Shown here piece after piece: positions 25,885 through 34,394 of a stretch of 64,000 nucleotides of DNA (the stretch's first letter is position 1; every line of letters begins with the position of its first letter). The stretch is from Gemmatimonadaceae bacterium (GTDB taxonomy: Bacteria > Gemmatimonadota > Gemmatimonadetes > Gemmatimonadales > Gemmatimonadaceae). Below the pieces are notes generated by a model. It saw only the letters and a program-made list of their open reading frames with translations. It ran no database searches and was not told where the DNA came from. The position numbers and the translations under genes were made by a program. The stretch lies in assembly GCA_036504815.1 (NCBI GenBank), contig DASXUN010000028.1:27251-91250 (forward strand). Direction: 5' to 3'.

Positions 25885-26801
25885 TCCAGGGTGCCGCGCA
25901 GGCTATCCACGTGCGATACCCCATGCGCGTCGCACCAGCGGGCGAGGTCGCCGACGATGCGCTCGGCGGTGCGCGGATCGGCCATCGACGCGGTGCCGAG
26001 TGCCACCAGCGAGGCGCCGGCGATGATGAGCTGGAGGACGTGCGCCGCGGAGCTCACGCCGCCGGTTCCGATCACGGGCGTGCCGGGCAGCGCCTGCGTC
26101 ACGCGCCGCACCGCGAGCGCCGCGATCGGCAGCAGCGCCGGCCCGCTCACGCCGCCGCTTCCGAAGCCGAGCACGGGGCGCCGCGATTCGACGTCCACCA
26201 CCAGGCCCGGCATGGTGTTGAACAGCGTCACGCCGGTGGCGCCGTTGTCGACCGCCGTCCGCGCCGTGGCCACCACGTCGGGGAGCGTGGGCGACAGCTT
26301 GACGAAGAGCGGCTTGGCCGTCGCCGAGCGGGCGCGCGACACGAGGGCGCCCAACGCCTCCGGGTCCGCGCCGAACTCGAGCCCACCCTTCCTGGTATTC
26401 GGGCAGCTGACGTTCAGCTCGAAGCCGTGCAATCCCGCCGATGCGTCGAGTCCGGCCACCACCTCGGCGTAATCCTCGATGGCGCGCCCGACCACGTTCA
26501 CGAAGACGCGGGGCTGACGGACGTTCGCCGCGATCCACGGCATCGCCTCGACGCGCACGGCCTCGAGCCCGGGATTGGCGAGGCCCACGGCGTTGATCAT
26601 CCCGCCGTCAAAGTCCCAGACGCGTGGCGCGGCGTTGCCGTGCCGCGGCTCCGGACTCACCGCCTTCGTCACGAATCCGCCCAGCCGCTCGAGTTCCACG
26701 ATGCCCGCCAACTCGCGCCCGTACCCTGCCGTGCCGGAGGCGAGCAGCACCGGATTGGTGAACTCCAGCCCCGCCACCGTCGTGCGCAGCGCAGCGGTCA
26801 T
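25869..26801 (-). CDS. pyrD: Dihydroorotate dehydrogenase (class 1B catalytic subunit type)
   Basis: 310 residues. It oxidises dihydroorotate to orotate using FMN. The catalytic Cys is in ELNVSCPNTRKGG, and FMN-binding motifs GTGGVSSAAH and GTASM are present. The class 1 Cys base points to a soluble enzyme. A pyrK-like electron-transfer subunit is not adjacent, so class 1A/1B cannot be fixed. It overlaps the upstream lipoprotein stop by ATGA and runs into pyrF. Confidence 0.95.
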   Translation of the reverse strand: MTAALRTTVAGLEFTNPVLLASGTAGYGRELAGIVELERLGGFVTKAVSPEPRHGNAAPRVWDFDGGMINAVGLANPGLEAVRVEAMPWIAANVRQPRVFVNVVGRAIEDYAEVVAGLDASAGLHGFELNVSCPNTRKGGLEFGADPEALGALVSRARSATAKPLFVKLSPTLPDVVATARTAVDNGATGVTLFNTMPGLVVDVESRRPVLGFGSGGVSGPALLPIAALAVRRVTQALPGTPVIGTGGVSSAAHVLQLIIAGASLVALGTASMADPRTAERIVGDLARWCDAHGVSHVDSLRGTLEWPTS

Positions 26802-28300
26802 GGGATCGCTCCTGCCGCAGGGGCCTTCGGGGCTGGCTTCTTCACGGGACGGATGGGTCGCTTGGTGGTGGCCGGCGAGCGGCCGGCGCGCAGCTGCGCC
26901 AGTGAATCGGCAAACTGCATCGCCACTTCCTTCCACGCAACGCGCAGCGTCGCTTCGGAGACCTCCCACGCCGGAAGATCGCCGGGGCTTCCGCCGTCGA
27001 GCGCGACGGCCCACGGCGATCGTGGATAGCGCTCGCGGAGGCGCTCATGCATCGCGGGCGCCGAGTCGGGTTCGAGAACGGCGGCGCTGTAGAGCCCGCG
27101 CGGCGCCATCAGCGCGCCCTGCAGCTGCTGGTCGATGCGGCGGAAAAGCTGGAAGGCCAGGCGCGGCGCGCGCAGTGAGTCGCGCGCGATCTCGGCGGCG
27201 AGGTAGAGCGACGCGCCGGACGCGTCCTTGCGTCCCGCCAGGAGTTCGAGCAGCAGCAGGTTGTCGTCGAGCCGGCGCTGGAGCGATGACGCGCGTCCCG
27301 TCGTGGCGCCGCGTCGGACCGCCGCGGCAACGTCCTCGAGGTGAGAAAGCGGCGCCAGCGAGATCAGCGTGAGCCGAGCCACGGCCTCCGCCTCGGCGAC
27401 GCTGTCCACCGCCAGGCGGCGCGCCGCCACGAGATGCGACCGCGCCGCGGCATCATGGCCATCAGCAATCTGGAGATCGGCCGCGAACATCCGCAGCGCC
27501 AGCATGTCCGGCGCGTGCGTGCCGGCGGACTGATACCGGGCCACGAGTCGTTCCACCGCATCACGCTCCCCGGCGAGCCAGAGCGCGCGAAGCATCGGCG
27601 TGAGGTCGGGTCGCACGTCTCCCCGAGCGGCGCGCAGGGTGAGCAGCGACTCCGCCACCGCGTACTGCCTGGCCGCCAGCGAGGCCTGCGCCAGTTCCCA
27701 CTGTGCGGCGCCGGCGTCGAGCGGACCCAGCACGCGCCGCGCGCGGTCCGCGTCACCAAGGGCGATGGCGGCGCGGGCCGCCCAGAGCGCCGCCTGGGGC
27801 CGGAGATCGCGCTGGCCCGCGGCGGCAAGCGGCTCGAGCACCGCGAGCGCCGCCAGCGGACGGGCCGCGCGCACTTCGCACACGCCCTGCGCGACGAGCA
27901 GTTGTTCGCGCGACAATGCGTTCTTCGTCGGATGCGCGAGCGCCTCCGCGAGTCGCGGCCGGGCCGCGGCGCAGTCGCCGCCCAGCGCGGCGGCGCGGGC
28001 CGCGATGCCGACGGCCTCGGGGCGCCAGCGCGAACGCGGATACCGGACGAGCACGGTTTCGGCCTTCGCCGCGGCGGCGGCGTATCGCGTGCCGGCCTCG
28101 CTCTCGCGCCCCTGACGCGCCAGGCGGTCGCCGGCGGTCAGCTCGGCCTTGGCGTTGTAGAGGCCGTTGTAGTACGCGCAGGCCGTGACGGATGGCAGAA
28201 GGCAGAGGGCGGATGGCAGCACGAGACGCCGAAGCGCCGCGCGCACGCGGCCAGTCGCGGGAGCCGGTCGCCGGGTGCGACGGCGGCGCGCCACGTTCAT
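26798..28300 (-). CDS. Helical-repeat lipoprotein of unknown function
   Basis: 500 residues. After a basic N-terminus a lipobox (SVTAC, then AYYNGLYNAK) marks lipid anchoring; this CAYYNGLYNA start recurs in related lineages to my knowledge. The mature part is Ala/Leu/Arg-rich helical repeats resembling TPRs (GDCAAARPRLAEALAHP and similar), and the C-terminus is a Lys/Pro/Ala tail. The hydrophobic signal segment LPSALCLLPSV is encoded by heptamer repeats. It overlaps the amidase stop (ATGA) and precedes pyrD by a 4-bp overlap. A periplasmic scaffold role is guesswork. Confidence 0.75.
   Translation of the reverse strand: MNVARRRRTRRPAPATGRVRAALRRLVLPSALCLLPSVTACAYYNGLYNAKAELTAGDRLARQGRESEAGTRYAAAAAKAETVLVRYPRSRWRPEAVGIAARAAALGGDCAAARPRLAEALAHPTKNALSREQLLVAQGVCEVRAARPLAALAVLEPLAAAGQRDLRPQAALWAARAAIALGDADRARRVLGPLDAGAAQWELAQASLAARQYAVAESLLTLRAARGDVRPDLTPMLRALWLAGERDAVERLVARYQSAGTHAPDMLALRMFAADLQIADGHDAAARSHLVAARRLAVDSVAEAEAVARLTLISLAPLSHLEDVAAAVRRGATTGRASSLQRRLDDNLLLLELLAGRKDASGASLYLAAEIARDSLRAPRLAFQLFRRIDQQLQGALMAPRGLYSAAVLEPDSAPAMHERLRERYPRSPWAVALDGGSPGDLPAWEVSEATLRVAWKEVAMQFADSLAQLRAGRSPATTKRPIRPVKKPAPKAPAAGAIP
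28191..28218. repeat. Heptamer repeat run inside a lipoprotein signal peptide
   Basis: Four 7-bp units (GATGGCA, GAAGGCA, GAGGGCG, GATGGCA) encode the hydrophobic core of the signal peptide of the helical-repeat lipoprotein. Confidence 0.88.
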
Positions 28301-29472
28301 CGCCCGCCGCCGACGCCGATGCGCTGCTGGTAGCGCGCGAGATACTCGGCGGCCGCGTCGGCGATCGCGGCGGCGAGCGTGCGCTGGCCCGACTCGGAAC
28401 TCATGAAGGCGGCATCGGCGGTGTTCGTGCCGAATCCGATCTCGACGAGCACGGCGGGCATGTACGCCTTCACCAGCACGCGGAATCCGGCCTGCTTCAC
28501 GCCGCGACTCGGCCCGGGATGCACCCGGCGCAGCGCGGCCTGCACGCTCTCGGCCAGGTCATTCGACTCGCGCAGGTGTTCGTTCTGCGCCATGTCGTTG
28601 ATGATGAAGCCCAGCGGATCGTCCCTGGGCGCGTCGGCTTCGGTCTCGAAGCGCACGACCTCGTTTTCCATCTGCGCCACGCGGCGTTCGTCCTCGGTCT
28701 TCGCTTCGGCCAGGAAGTACGTCTCGAAGCCGCGCGCCGCGTGCGGCTCGCGCCAGTGCGGATTGGCGGCGTTGACGTGCACCGAGATGAACAGGTCGCC
28801 CTTGCTGCGATTCGCGATGCGGCCGCGGTCATCGAGGGCGATGAGCGTGTCGGTGCGTCGCGTCATCACCACGGCGTAGCCGCGGCGCTCGAGTTCCTGT
28901 TCCAGCTGCAGCGACACGCCGAGCGTCACGTCCTTCTCACGCACGAGGGTGCGATCGGGGCTCCAGCCGCGCATCCCGGGATCGCGGCCGCCGTGTCCAG
29001 CATCCACGACGATCACGCGCCGCCGGGCCGGACGGGCGGGCGCGGCCGGCGACCTGGGCGGGACGGGCGCGACGGCGATGGCGTCCGGGTTGGGCGAGAG
29101 CAGCCGCTTCGCCGGATCCCACTGCAGCCGGGCTCCGGCGCGCGGAGCAATCTCGGTGAAGAACTGCACCGGAACGTCGAGCCGGCCATCACGCTCGCGC
29201 GCGGCCGCCACCAACGAGTAGAGTCGGCCGCCGGACAGCGCGAAGGGCGCGCGGTCGGCGAGTTCGAAAACGACACCCGCGAAGCTGACCAGGTACCGGT
29301 GGTTCGGCAGGCGCTGGACACGACCGCCGAGAACGCCGACGGTCGCCTCGGCGCCGACGAACGTCGCATTCGCTTCGGTGCGCACCGGAATGGCGGAATC
29401 GCGGCCGCTGACCAGGATGCGCAGCGAATCGGGCGGGCCGAGCAGGGCCGCGGCGAGGAGCAGCGCGACCAT
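28297..29472 (-). CDS. N-acetylmuramoyl-L-alanine amidase (Amidase_3)
   Basis: 391 residues. It cleaves the bond between MurNAc and the L-Ala of stem peptides. The zinc amidase domain starts at about 152 with VIVVDAGHGGRDPGMRG, continues with MTRRTDTLIALDDR and ISVHVNA, and ends with the catalytic Glu in PAVLVEIGFGTN. The first about 20 residues are a hydrophobic export signal, followed by a domain resembling the AMIN/copper-amine-oxidase-type N-terminal domains that target septa. It starts on the last base of the smpB stop. Confidence 0.92.
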   Translation of the reverse strand: MVALLLAAALLGPPDSLRILVSGRDSAIPVRTEANATFVGAEATVGVLGGRVQRLPNHRYLVSFAGVVFELADRAPFALSGGRLYSLVAAARERDGRLDVPVQFFTEIAPRAGARLQWDPAKRLLSPNPDAIAVAPVPPRSPAAPARPARRRVIVVDAGHGGRDPGMRGWSPDRTLVREKDVTLGVSLQLEQELERRGYAVVMTRRTDTLIALDDRGRIANRSKGDLFISVHVNAANPHWREPHAARGFETYFLAEAKTEDERRVAQMENEVVRFETEADAPRDDPLGFIINDMAQNEHLRESNDLAESVQAALRRVHPGPSRGVKQAGFRVLVKAYMPAVLVEIGFGTNTADAAFMSSESGQRTLAAAIADAAAEYLARYQQRIGVGGGR

Positions 29473-29939
29473 CAGCGCGTGCTCCGCAGCGCGCGCTCCA
29501 CGTCCCGCTTGGCGTCGCGATCCTTCAGGTCCGCCCGCTTGTCATGCAGCTTCTTGCCGCGTCCGACGGCGATGACCACCTTGGCGCGGCCGCGGCGGAA
29601 GACCATCTCGAGCGGAATGATGGTCAGCCCCTTCCGCTCCACCGCCCCGATGAGCCGGCGCAGCTCGCTGGCGTGCAACAGCAGCTTGCGCGTGCGCGTG
29701 GGTTCGTGGTTCCAGGCCGTGCCCTTTTCATACGGGGCGATGTGGAGATTGAGGAGCCAGAGCTCGCCATCCTTCACGATCCCGTAGGCGTCCGAGAGGT
29801 TCGCCTTGCCGTTGCGCAGCGACTTGACCTCGGTGCCCAGCAGCACGAGCCCCGCCTCGTAGGTCTCGAGGATCTCATAGTCGTGGCGCGCGCGCTTGTT
29901 GCGGGCGATCGACTCGGTGTCGGCGGGCGGCTTGGACAA
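29472..29939 (-). CDS. smpB: SsrA-binding protein SmpB
   Basis: 155 residues from a TTG start. It binds tmRNA and delivers it to stalled ribosomes. ARNKRARHDYEILETYEAG and GTEVKSLRNGKANLSDAYG are diagnostic, and the KKLHDKRADLKDRD tail is typical. TTG 29939 gives the exact family length and falls downstream of a possible -10 (TAGATT, 29972-29977). The nearest in-frame ATG (30071) would add a 44-residue tail never seen in the family and would start close to the tRNA promoter. No clear Shine-Dalgarno is present. Confidence 0.95.
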   Translation of the reverse strand: MSKPPADTESIARNKRARHDYEILETYEAGLVLLGTEVKSLRNGKANLSDAYGIVKDGELWLLNLHIAPYEKGTAWNHEPTRTRKLLLHASELRRLIGAVERKGLTIIPLEMVFRRGRAKVVIAVGRGKKLHDKRADLKDRDAKRDVERALRSTR

Positions 29940-30062
29940 GGGCGGTGATGCGAAGGGAGGGCAACAGGAGAAATCTACACCACGGGCGTGGACAGGTCCC
30001 CGCGTGGCCGACGCGGTACCCCGGAGAAGGACGAATATCGGGGTCGGCGGGTCTCCGACGCC

Positions 30063-30091
30063 TTGATTCACCCCGTCGGCGCGAATACGTT
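30063..30091 (+). promoter_or_regulatory. Promoter of the tRNA-Leu gene
   Basis: TTGATT, a 17-bp spacer and TACGTT end 10 bp before the tRNA 5' end at 30102. The spacing is ideal for a sigma-70 type promoter. Confidence 0.7.
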
Positions 30092-30101
30092 TCTGCTCCC
30101 T

Positions 30102-30185
30102 GCCGAAGTGGTGGAATTGGTAGACGCGCTGCGTTCAGGGCGCAGTGGGCTTACGCCCGTCCGGGTTCGAGTCCCGGCTTCGGCA
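30102..30185 (+). tRNA. tRNA-Leu (anticodon CAG)
   Basis: 84-nt class II tRNA. The acceptor stem GCCGAAG pairs with CTTCGGC, the anticodon stem is CTGCG/CGCAG around loop TTCAGGG with anticodon CAG, there is a long variable arm, and the T-loop is GGTTCGAGTCC. The discriminator is A and no CCA is encoded. It reads CUG codons. An ACAGA repeat array and a strong terminator follow directly. Confidence 0.97.
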
Positions 30186-30190
30186 CTCAA

Positions 30191-30230
30191 AGACAGAGAA
30201 GGACAGAAGAGCACAGAAAACGACAGAGGG
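30191..30230 (+). repeat. ACAGA decamer array after tRNA-Leu
   Basis: Four 10-bp units (AGACAGAGAA, GGACAGAAGA, GCACAGAAAA, CGACAGAGGG) start 6 bp after the tRNA 3' end and run into the terminator. They share the ACAGA core and 10-bp period with the array after carB. Confidence 0.9.
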
Positions 30231-30249
30231 CGGCGCCTTGGCGCCGCCC
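30228..30249 (+). terminator. Intrinsic terminator after tRNA-Leu
   Basis: A 10-bp perfect inverted repeat (GGGCGGCGCC / GGCGCCGCCC) is followed by TTCGTCATTTC. It lies between the tRNA and the convergent minus-strand gene ending at 30287 and may serve both directions. Confidence 0.85.
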
Positions 30250-30286
30250 TTCGTCATTTCCGGGATCGGCCGCCCGGGACTCTGCG

Positions 30287-30859
30287 CTACGGCGCGGGCG
30301 GCACTTCCGAGGGGCGCTTGTCTTCTGGCAGGTCGGGCGCGCCCCCGTACACGTCACGCAGCGCGTCGCCGGCCTCGGCGAGGTAGCTCTCCATCAGGCC
30401 GATGGCGCGGTTGAGCGGCGAGCCGGCGGTGCGCGCGGAGTCCGAGGCGAACGCCAGCAGCATGCGCCCGAGCTTGTCGGCGGGACCAATGGTGCCGCCG
30501 CGCGATTGCAGCGCTTCACGATAGGTGGTCACGCGATCGTTGAACTGCCGCTCGGCGAGCAAACGCCGCTCGGGCGCAACGTGCGGATCGATAGCGAAGG
30601 CGGTCGACATGGCGGTGGCGATGTCGGAGGCCGTCCGATCGTCCAGCGCGTCGCGCTGCGCCGCGATGAGGCCCAGCGCGCGGCGCGCGTAGCGCAGTTC
30701 CCAGCGCGCGTGATCCACATCGCCACCCGCGGCGGACTCGGCGAGCCACAGGACGTCGGCTTCGCGCGGCTCCGCGAAGAGGCGGGCCACCACCGATTCG
30801 GCCCGGAGCCGCCGCCGGCGGCCTGCGAGCAGCGCGCCAATGAAGGGAATGCCGGACAT
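30287..30859 (-). CDS. Unrecognised 190-residue protein
   Basis: 190 residues, starting MSGIPFIGALLAGRRRR. The body is mainly helical and rich in Ala, Arg and Asp (AESAAGGDVDHARWELRYARRALGLIA). I recognise no family. It follows the Rrf2 regulator by 3 bp and is the last gene of the long minus-strand run. The coding frame is supported by its position and composition only. Confidence 0.6.
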   Translation of the reverse strand: MSGIPFIGALLAGRRRRLRAESVVARLFAEPREADVLWLAESAAGGDVDHARWELRYARRALGLIAAQRDALDDRTASDIATAMSTAFAIDPHVAPERRLLAERQFNDRVTTYREALQSRGGTIGPADKLGRMLLAFASDSARTAGSPLNRAIGLMESYLAEAGDALRDVYGGAPDLPEDKRPSEVPPAP

Positions 30860-30862
30860 GGA

Positions 30863-31315
30863 CTACTGGAGGACCGGAAGTCCGACGCGCTGGCGCACCA
30901 GGCGCTCCTCCTCGAGGAGGTCGGAGAGCCGGACGCCCTCGAGCACCTCGTCGATGCGCCGCTGCAGCATCTGCCAGACGGGGCGTATGGAGCAGTCGTG
31001 CGAGGCCGCGCAGCGCGCGTCACTCACCGGATGCGCGTCGCACTGGAGTTGGAACGTGACCAGCTCCGACGCGTTCAGGATCTCGCGCAGGGTGATCTCG
31101 CCGGCCGGACGCGCCAGCGCATAGCCGCCGCGCGAGCCGCGCGAACTGGTGACGATGCCGGCGCGCCGCAGGCGCAGCAGGATCTGTTCCGCATAGTCGG
31201 GGGGCAGTTGCTCGCGCTCCGCGATCTCCCGCCCGCTGACGAGCCCGTCATCCGTGCGCCGCGCGAGGTGCAGCGCGCAGATGACGCCGTATTCGGCCCA
31301 CGTCGTGATGCGCAT
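30863..31315 (-). CDS. Rrf2-family transcriptional regulator with candidate Fe-S cysteines
   Basis: 150 residues. The winged-helix domain (MRITTWAEYGVICALHLARR, LPPDYAEQILLRLRRAGIV, SRGSRGGYALARP) is typical of Rrf2/IscR. Cys92, Cys102 and Cys108 give a C-x9-C-x5-C set close to that holding the Fe-S cluster in IscR and NsrR, so redox or Fe-S sensing is likely. Iron-sulfur genes are not adjacent. Its target is probably its own operon or distant genes. Confidence 0.9.
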   Translation of the reverse strand: MRITTWAEYGVICALHLARRTDDGLVSGREIAEREQLPPDYAEQILLRLRRAGIVTSSRGSRGGYALARPAGEITLREILNASELVTFQLQCDAHPVSDARCAASHDCSIRPVWQMLQRRIDEVLEGVRLSDLLEEERLVRQRVGLPVLQ

Positions 31316-31368
31316 GAGGGGAGATTATCGCGCCAACCGACGCGCAGGAAGAGGCAGGACCGCCCGCG

Positions 31369-32169
31369 TTACGGCGCCTGCGGCGTCGGAACGTCGAACG
31401 TCGAGATGAAGTCGAAGTAGCCGCCACGGGCGACGGGCGCCACATAGGTGCGGACGCGCGCCGCACTCCAGGCCTTGGTCTTCGCCGCGGTCCACGCCGA
31501 GATGAATCGCGCCGGGATCGAGTCGGTGCCGTCGTCCTTGAACTGGCAGGAGATCTGCGTGTTCAGGGTGTCGGCGTTGACGGCGCCGTACCGGAAGGCA
31601 AAGGCCACGGTGCCATTCAGGTCCTGTCCCGCATTCCACCGCAGGTCGAGCCGCGTACCCACCGCCGGTGTTCCGAACTCGGCCACCGTCAGCGCCTCGG
31701 CGGTCTTCGCGCGGAACGAGATCGCCGGATATCCGCCGGACGCGGTGCCCGGAATGACGACGCTCACCGAGTCGCCCGGGACGTAGGGCACGCCCGGCCC
31801 GCGCAGGCGGTACTGGACGTCGTTGCCAACCGGGGCCGGGAAGAGCGAATCGGTGCGCCCCGGGAGCCTCACCTGAATGGAAGTTCCCGCGCCGAGCACG
31901 GGGAAGATGTCGCCGAGGCCAACGGTGGCGCGCGAATAGGTTTCCTGCCGGCACGAGTCCCACGAAGCCGACGCCGTCGGGACGCCCAGCCCGGACGCGC
32001 TGTAGAACGTGCCGACCGGCGATGTCACGAAGCCGCTACCGGACCGCTGCGCCGCGAGCGTGAAGAAGCCGAAGGGCACGGCCGTGACGTTCGTGGACGC
32101 CTCGGCGCACGCCACGACGACCAAGGCCACCGCGGCGAGCGCGAGGGGGATGCTTCGCTGGCGGTTCAT
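31369..32169 (-). CDS. Lipoprotein of unknown function
   Basis: 266 residues. The lipobox is VVAC (VALVVVACAEAST), and the rest is beta-rich sequence without a family I recognise (GTFYSASGLGVPTASASWDSC). Two Cys remain in the mature region (SWDSC, ISCQF) and may form a disulfide. It overlaps the upstream membrane protein stop by ATGA. Likely located at the periplasm-facing membrane. Confidence 0.7.
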   Translation of the reverse strand: MNRQRSIPLALAAVALVVVACAEASTNVTAVPFGFFTLAAQRSGSGFVTSPVGTFYSASGLGVPTASASWDSCRQETYSRATVGLGDIFPVLGAGTSIQVRLPGRTDSLFPAPVGNDVQYRLRGPGVPYVPGDSVSVVIPGTASGGYPAISFRAKTAEALTVAEFGTPAVGTRLDLRWNAGQDLNGTVAFAFRYGAVNADTLNTQISCQFKDDGTDSIPARFISAWTAAKTKAWSAARVRTYVAPVARGGYFDFISTFDVPTPQAP

Positions 32170-32648
32170 GGAGCCTCTCCGGACGAGGGGGCGCGCAGCC
32201 TGACGGTCCGCACGAGGAGGACAAGCAACACCGCCAGGCAGAGCATGGCAAGGCCGAGGAGCGCGACGGATCCGGCGTGCAGCATGCCGAACAGGGCGCG
32301 CCGCGGATCGGCGGGGGCGAGCTGGTCGATGGGGACCACCACGGTCGCGCGCAGCGCGGCGATGCGCGGATTGACCACCCAGAGCGCGGCCGACGCGGCG
32401 ACCGCCGAGGCGAGGCTGACGACGACCGCGAGCCCCGAGCGGCGCATGGCGGGCGCGATGCCGTGCACGAGTGCGGGCACCAGCAGCGCGCCGGCGAAGA
32501 CTACGGGCAGGACGCGTCCCACCATCTCGCCGGCCATCGCGCGGGTGGGAAGCACGGCAAAGGCGCCCGGCGCGACGACGGTGATGGTCAACAGCGCGGC
32601 GCCCAGCCACAGCGCCACTGCGACGAGCGCCACGAGGGTGCGCGTCAC
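32166..32648 (-). CDS. DUF4149-like integral membrane protein
   Basis: 160 residues, GTG 32648 overlapping the MBL hydrolase stop (GTGA). About four transmembrane helices are visible (LVALVAVALWLGAALL, VVFAGALLVPALV, LAVVVSLASAVAASAAL, LLGLAMLCLAVLLVLL). The VVAPGAFAVLPTRAMAGEMVG segment is typical of DUF4149. The role is unknown; heterologous members are small inner-membrane proteins. Confidence 0.7.
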   Translation of the reverse strand: MTRTLVALVAVALWLGAALLTITVVAPGAFAVLPTRAMAGEMVGRVLPVVFAGALLVPALVHGIAPAMRRSGLAVVVSLASAVAASAALWVVNPRIAALRATVVVPIDQLAPADPRRALFGMLHAGSVALLGLAMLCLAVLLVLLVRTVRLRAPSSGEAP

Positions 32649-33286
32649 CGCGTGATCAGGCGCGCCGCGCCGGTGAGGAATGGATTGGTGCGATTCTCCT
32701 CGCCGATCGTCGTGGCAGGCCCATGCCCGGGGTAGAGGACGGTGTCGCTCGGCAGCGCGCCGAGTCGCTGCAGCGACTGCTGCAGCGCGCGCGGATCGGA
32801 GAGCGGCAGGTCGGTGCGGCCGACCGAACCCGCGAAGAGGCAGTCGCCGCCAAAGGCCACGCCCTGTCCGACGAAGGCGACATGCCCGGGCGCGTGCCCC
32901 GGCACGTGCATCACGTTGAACGTCAGGGCGCCCACGGTCATCGCCTGCCCTTCGGCAAGGTCGTGGTCGGGAGCCGGCGGCACCTCGATGCGTAACCCGT
33001 ACTTCCGACCCTGCTCCACCACGCGGTCGTAGAGCGGACGATCGAGCGGATGCAGGAAGACGGGCACATCCCACCGGCGCTTCACCGCGGCAATGGCGCC
33101 CACGTGATCGATGTGCGCGTGCGTGATCCAGAGCGCCCGCAGGGTGAGCGCCCCCTGCTCCACCGCACCGATCAGCCGCTCGCCCTCGTCGCCGGGATCC
33201 ACGAGCACGGCGTCGCGCGTCGCCTCGTCGGCGACCAGGTACGTGTTCTCCTGAAACGGACCAACGGTGAGCATTTCAATGATCAT
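32645..33286 (-). CDS. MBL-fold metallohydrolase, glyoxalase II type
   Basis: 213 residues. The zinc signature THAHIDHVGAI is at about 75-85, with FLHP, HVPGHAPGHVAF and GGDCLFAGSVGRTDLP downstream and GHGP near the end. It belongs to the hydroxyacylglutathione hydrolase-like group, acting on thioesters or similar. The substrate cannot be told from the sequence. Its ATG overlaps the trxB stop by one base (TGATG). Confidence 0.92.
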   Translation of the reverse strand: MIIEMLTVGPFQENTYLVADEATRDAVLVDPGDEGERLIGAVEQGALTLRALWITHAHIDHVGAIAAVKRRWDVPVFLHPLDRPLYDRVVEQGRKYGLRIEVPPAPDHDLAEGQAMTVGALTFNVMHVPGHAPGHVAFVGQGVAFGGDCLFAGSVGRTDLPLSDPRALQQSLQRLGALPSDTVLYPGHGPATTIGEENRTNPFLTGAARLITR

Positions 33287-34269
33287 CAGCGCACGAGCAT
33301 CGGAATGGGTGGCGGCACGGCCTGTCCCGTTCGGCGGGCCGTCAGGTACTTCTCCACCGCGATCGCCGCCGTCGTGGCGTCTCCCACCGCGGTGGTGACC
33401 TGTCGCGTGAGCTGCACGCGCACGTCGCCCGCGGCGAAAAGTCCCTCGATGGAGGTCATCATGTTGGCGTCGGTCAGGATGTAGCCGGCGCTGTCGTGCT
33501 CGAAGTGACCGTCGATGACGCCGGTGTTCGGCCGGAAGCCGACGAAGACGAAGCAGCCGGTCGCGGCGAGATCCCGCGCCTCGCCCGTCTTCACGTTGCG
33601 GATCTTCGCGTGCGTCATCAGCCCCTGCGCGTCGCCGTGAATGGAGTCCACGACGGTGTCGTAGATGGGCTCGATCTTCGGATTGGCGAGGGCGCGCTTC
33701 TGCACGATCTTCGACGCGCGGAACGCATCGCGCCGGTGCACCAGGTAGACCTTGCTGGCGTAGCGCGTGAGGAAGTCGGCCTCCTCGAGCGCGGCGTCGC
33801 CGCCGCCCACCACCAGGATGGTGTGCCCCTTGTAGAACGCGCCGTCGCAGATGGCGCAGTAGCTCACGCCCTTGCCGGCGTACTCGATTTCGCCGGGCAC
33901 GCCGAGCTTCACCGGCGTGCCGCCGGCGGTGACGATCACGGCCGGGGCGTGGTAGCTGTCTCCGCCCTCGGTGGTGACGAGGAACGTGCCGTCCGCCTGC
34001 CGGCTGACCTTCTCGACGCGCACGAACGTGTGCAGTTCCATGCCGAACTTCACGGCGTGCGCCTGGAACTTCTCGGCGAGCTCCGAGCCGAGGATGTGCT
34101 CGAACCCCAGGTAGTCCTCGATGATTTCGGTGTTCAGCAGCTCGCCGCCCGGCAGGCCCTGTTCGAGCACCGCCGTCTTCAGCATCGAGCGGCCGGTGTA
34201 CATCCCCGCGCAAAGGCCGGCGGGCCCCGCGCCAATGATGATCACTTCGTATTCGTGCGTGGTCGCCAC
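33286..34269 (-). CDS. trxB: Thioredoxin reductase
   Basis: 327 residues, GTG start with a GGAAGG Shine-Dalgarno. It moves electrons from NADPH via FAD to thioredoxin. FAD binding is at IIGAGPAGLCAGMYTGRS, the redox centre is CAIC at about 137-140, NADPH binding is at VVGGGDAALEEADFL, and GFRPNTGVI with AGDVR completes the fold. All conserved parts are present. Confidence 0.98.
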   Translation of the reverse strand: MATTHEYEVIIIGAGPAGLCAGMYTGRSMLKTAVLEQGLPGGELLNTEIIEDYLGFEHILGSELAEKFQAHAVKFGMELHTFVRVEKVSRQADGTFLVTTEGGDSYHAPAVIVTAGGTPVKLGVPGEIEYAGKGVSYCAICDGAFYKGHTILVVGGGDAALEEADFLTRYASKVYLVHRRDAFRASKIVQKRALANPKIEPIYDTVVDSIHGDAQGLMTHAKIRNVKTGEARDLAATGCFVFVGFRPNTGVIDGHFEHDSAGYILTDANMMTSIEGLFAAGDVRVQLTRQVTTAVGDATTAAIAVEKYLTARRTGQAVPPPIPMLVR

Positions 34270-34394
34270 GTTTCCTTCCCAGTAGGTGATCCAGGCCGCG
34301 CCGCGGCCCGGTTGCTACCTGAAAGATCGTCAGGGCCGCAAGGGCACTGGAAGGGGCGGCCGGCCGACTTCCGCCGCCCAATGCGGGGCCGCGC

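Noticed and set aside
29472..30071. SmpB starting at ATG 30071
   Set aside because: It would add a 44-residue N-terminal tail unlike any family member and start upstream of the likely transcription start. TTG 29939 gives the family length.
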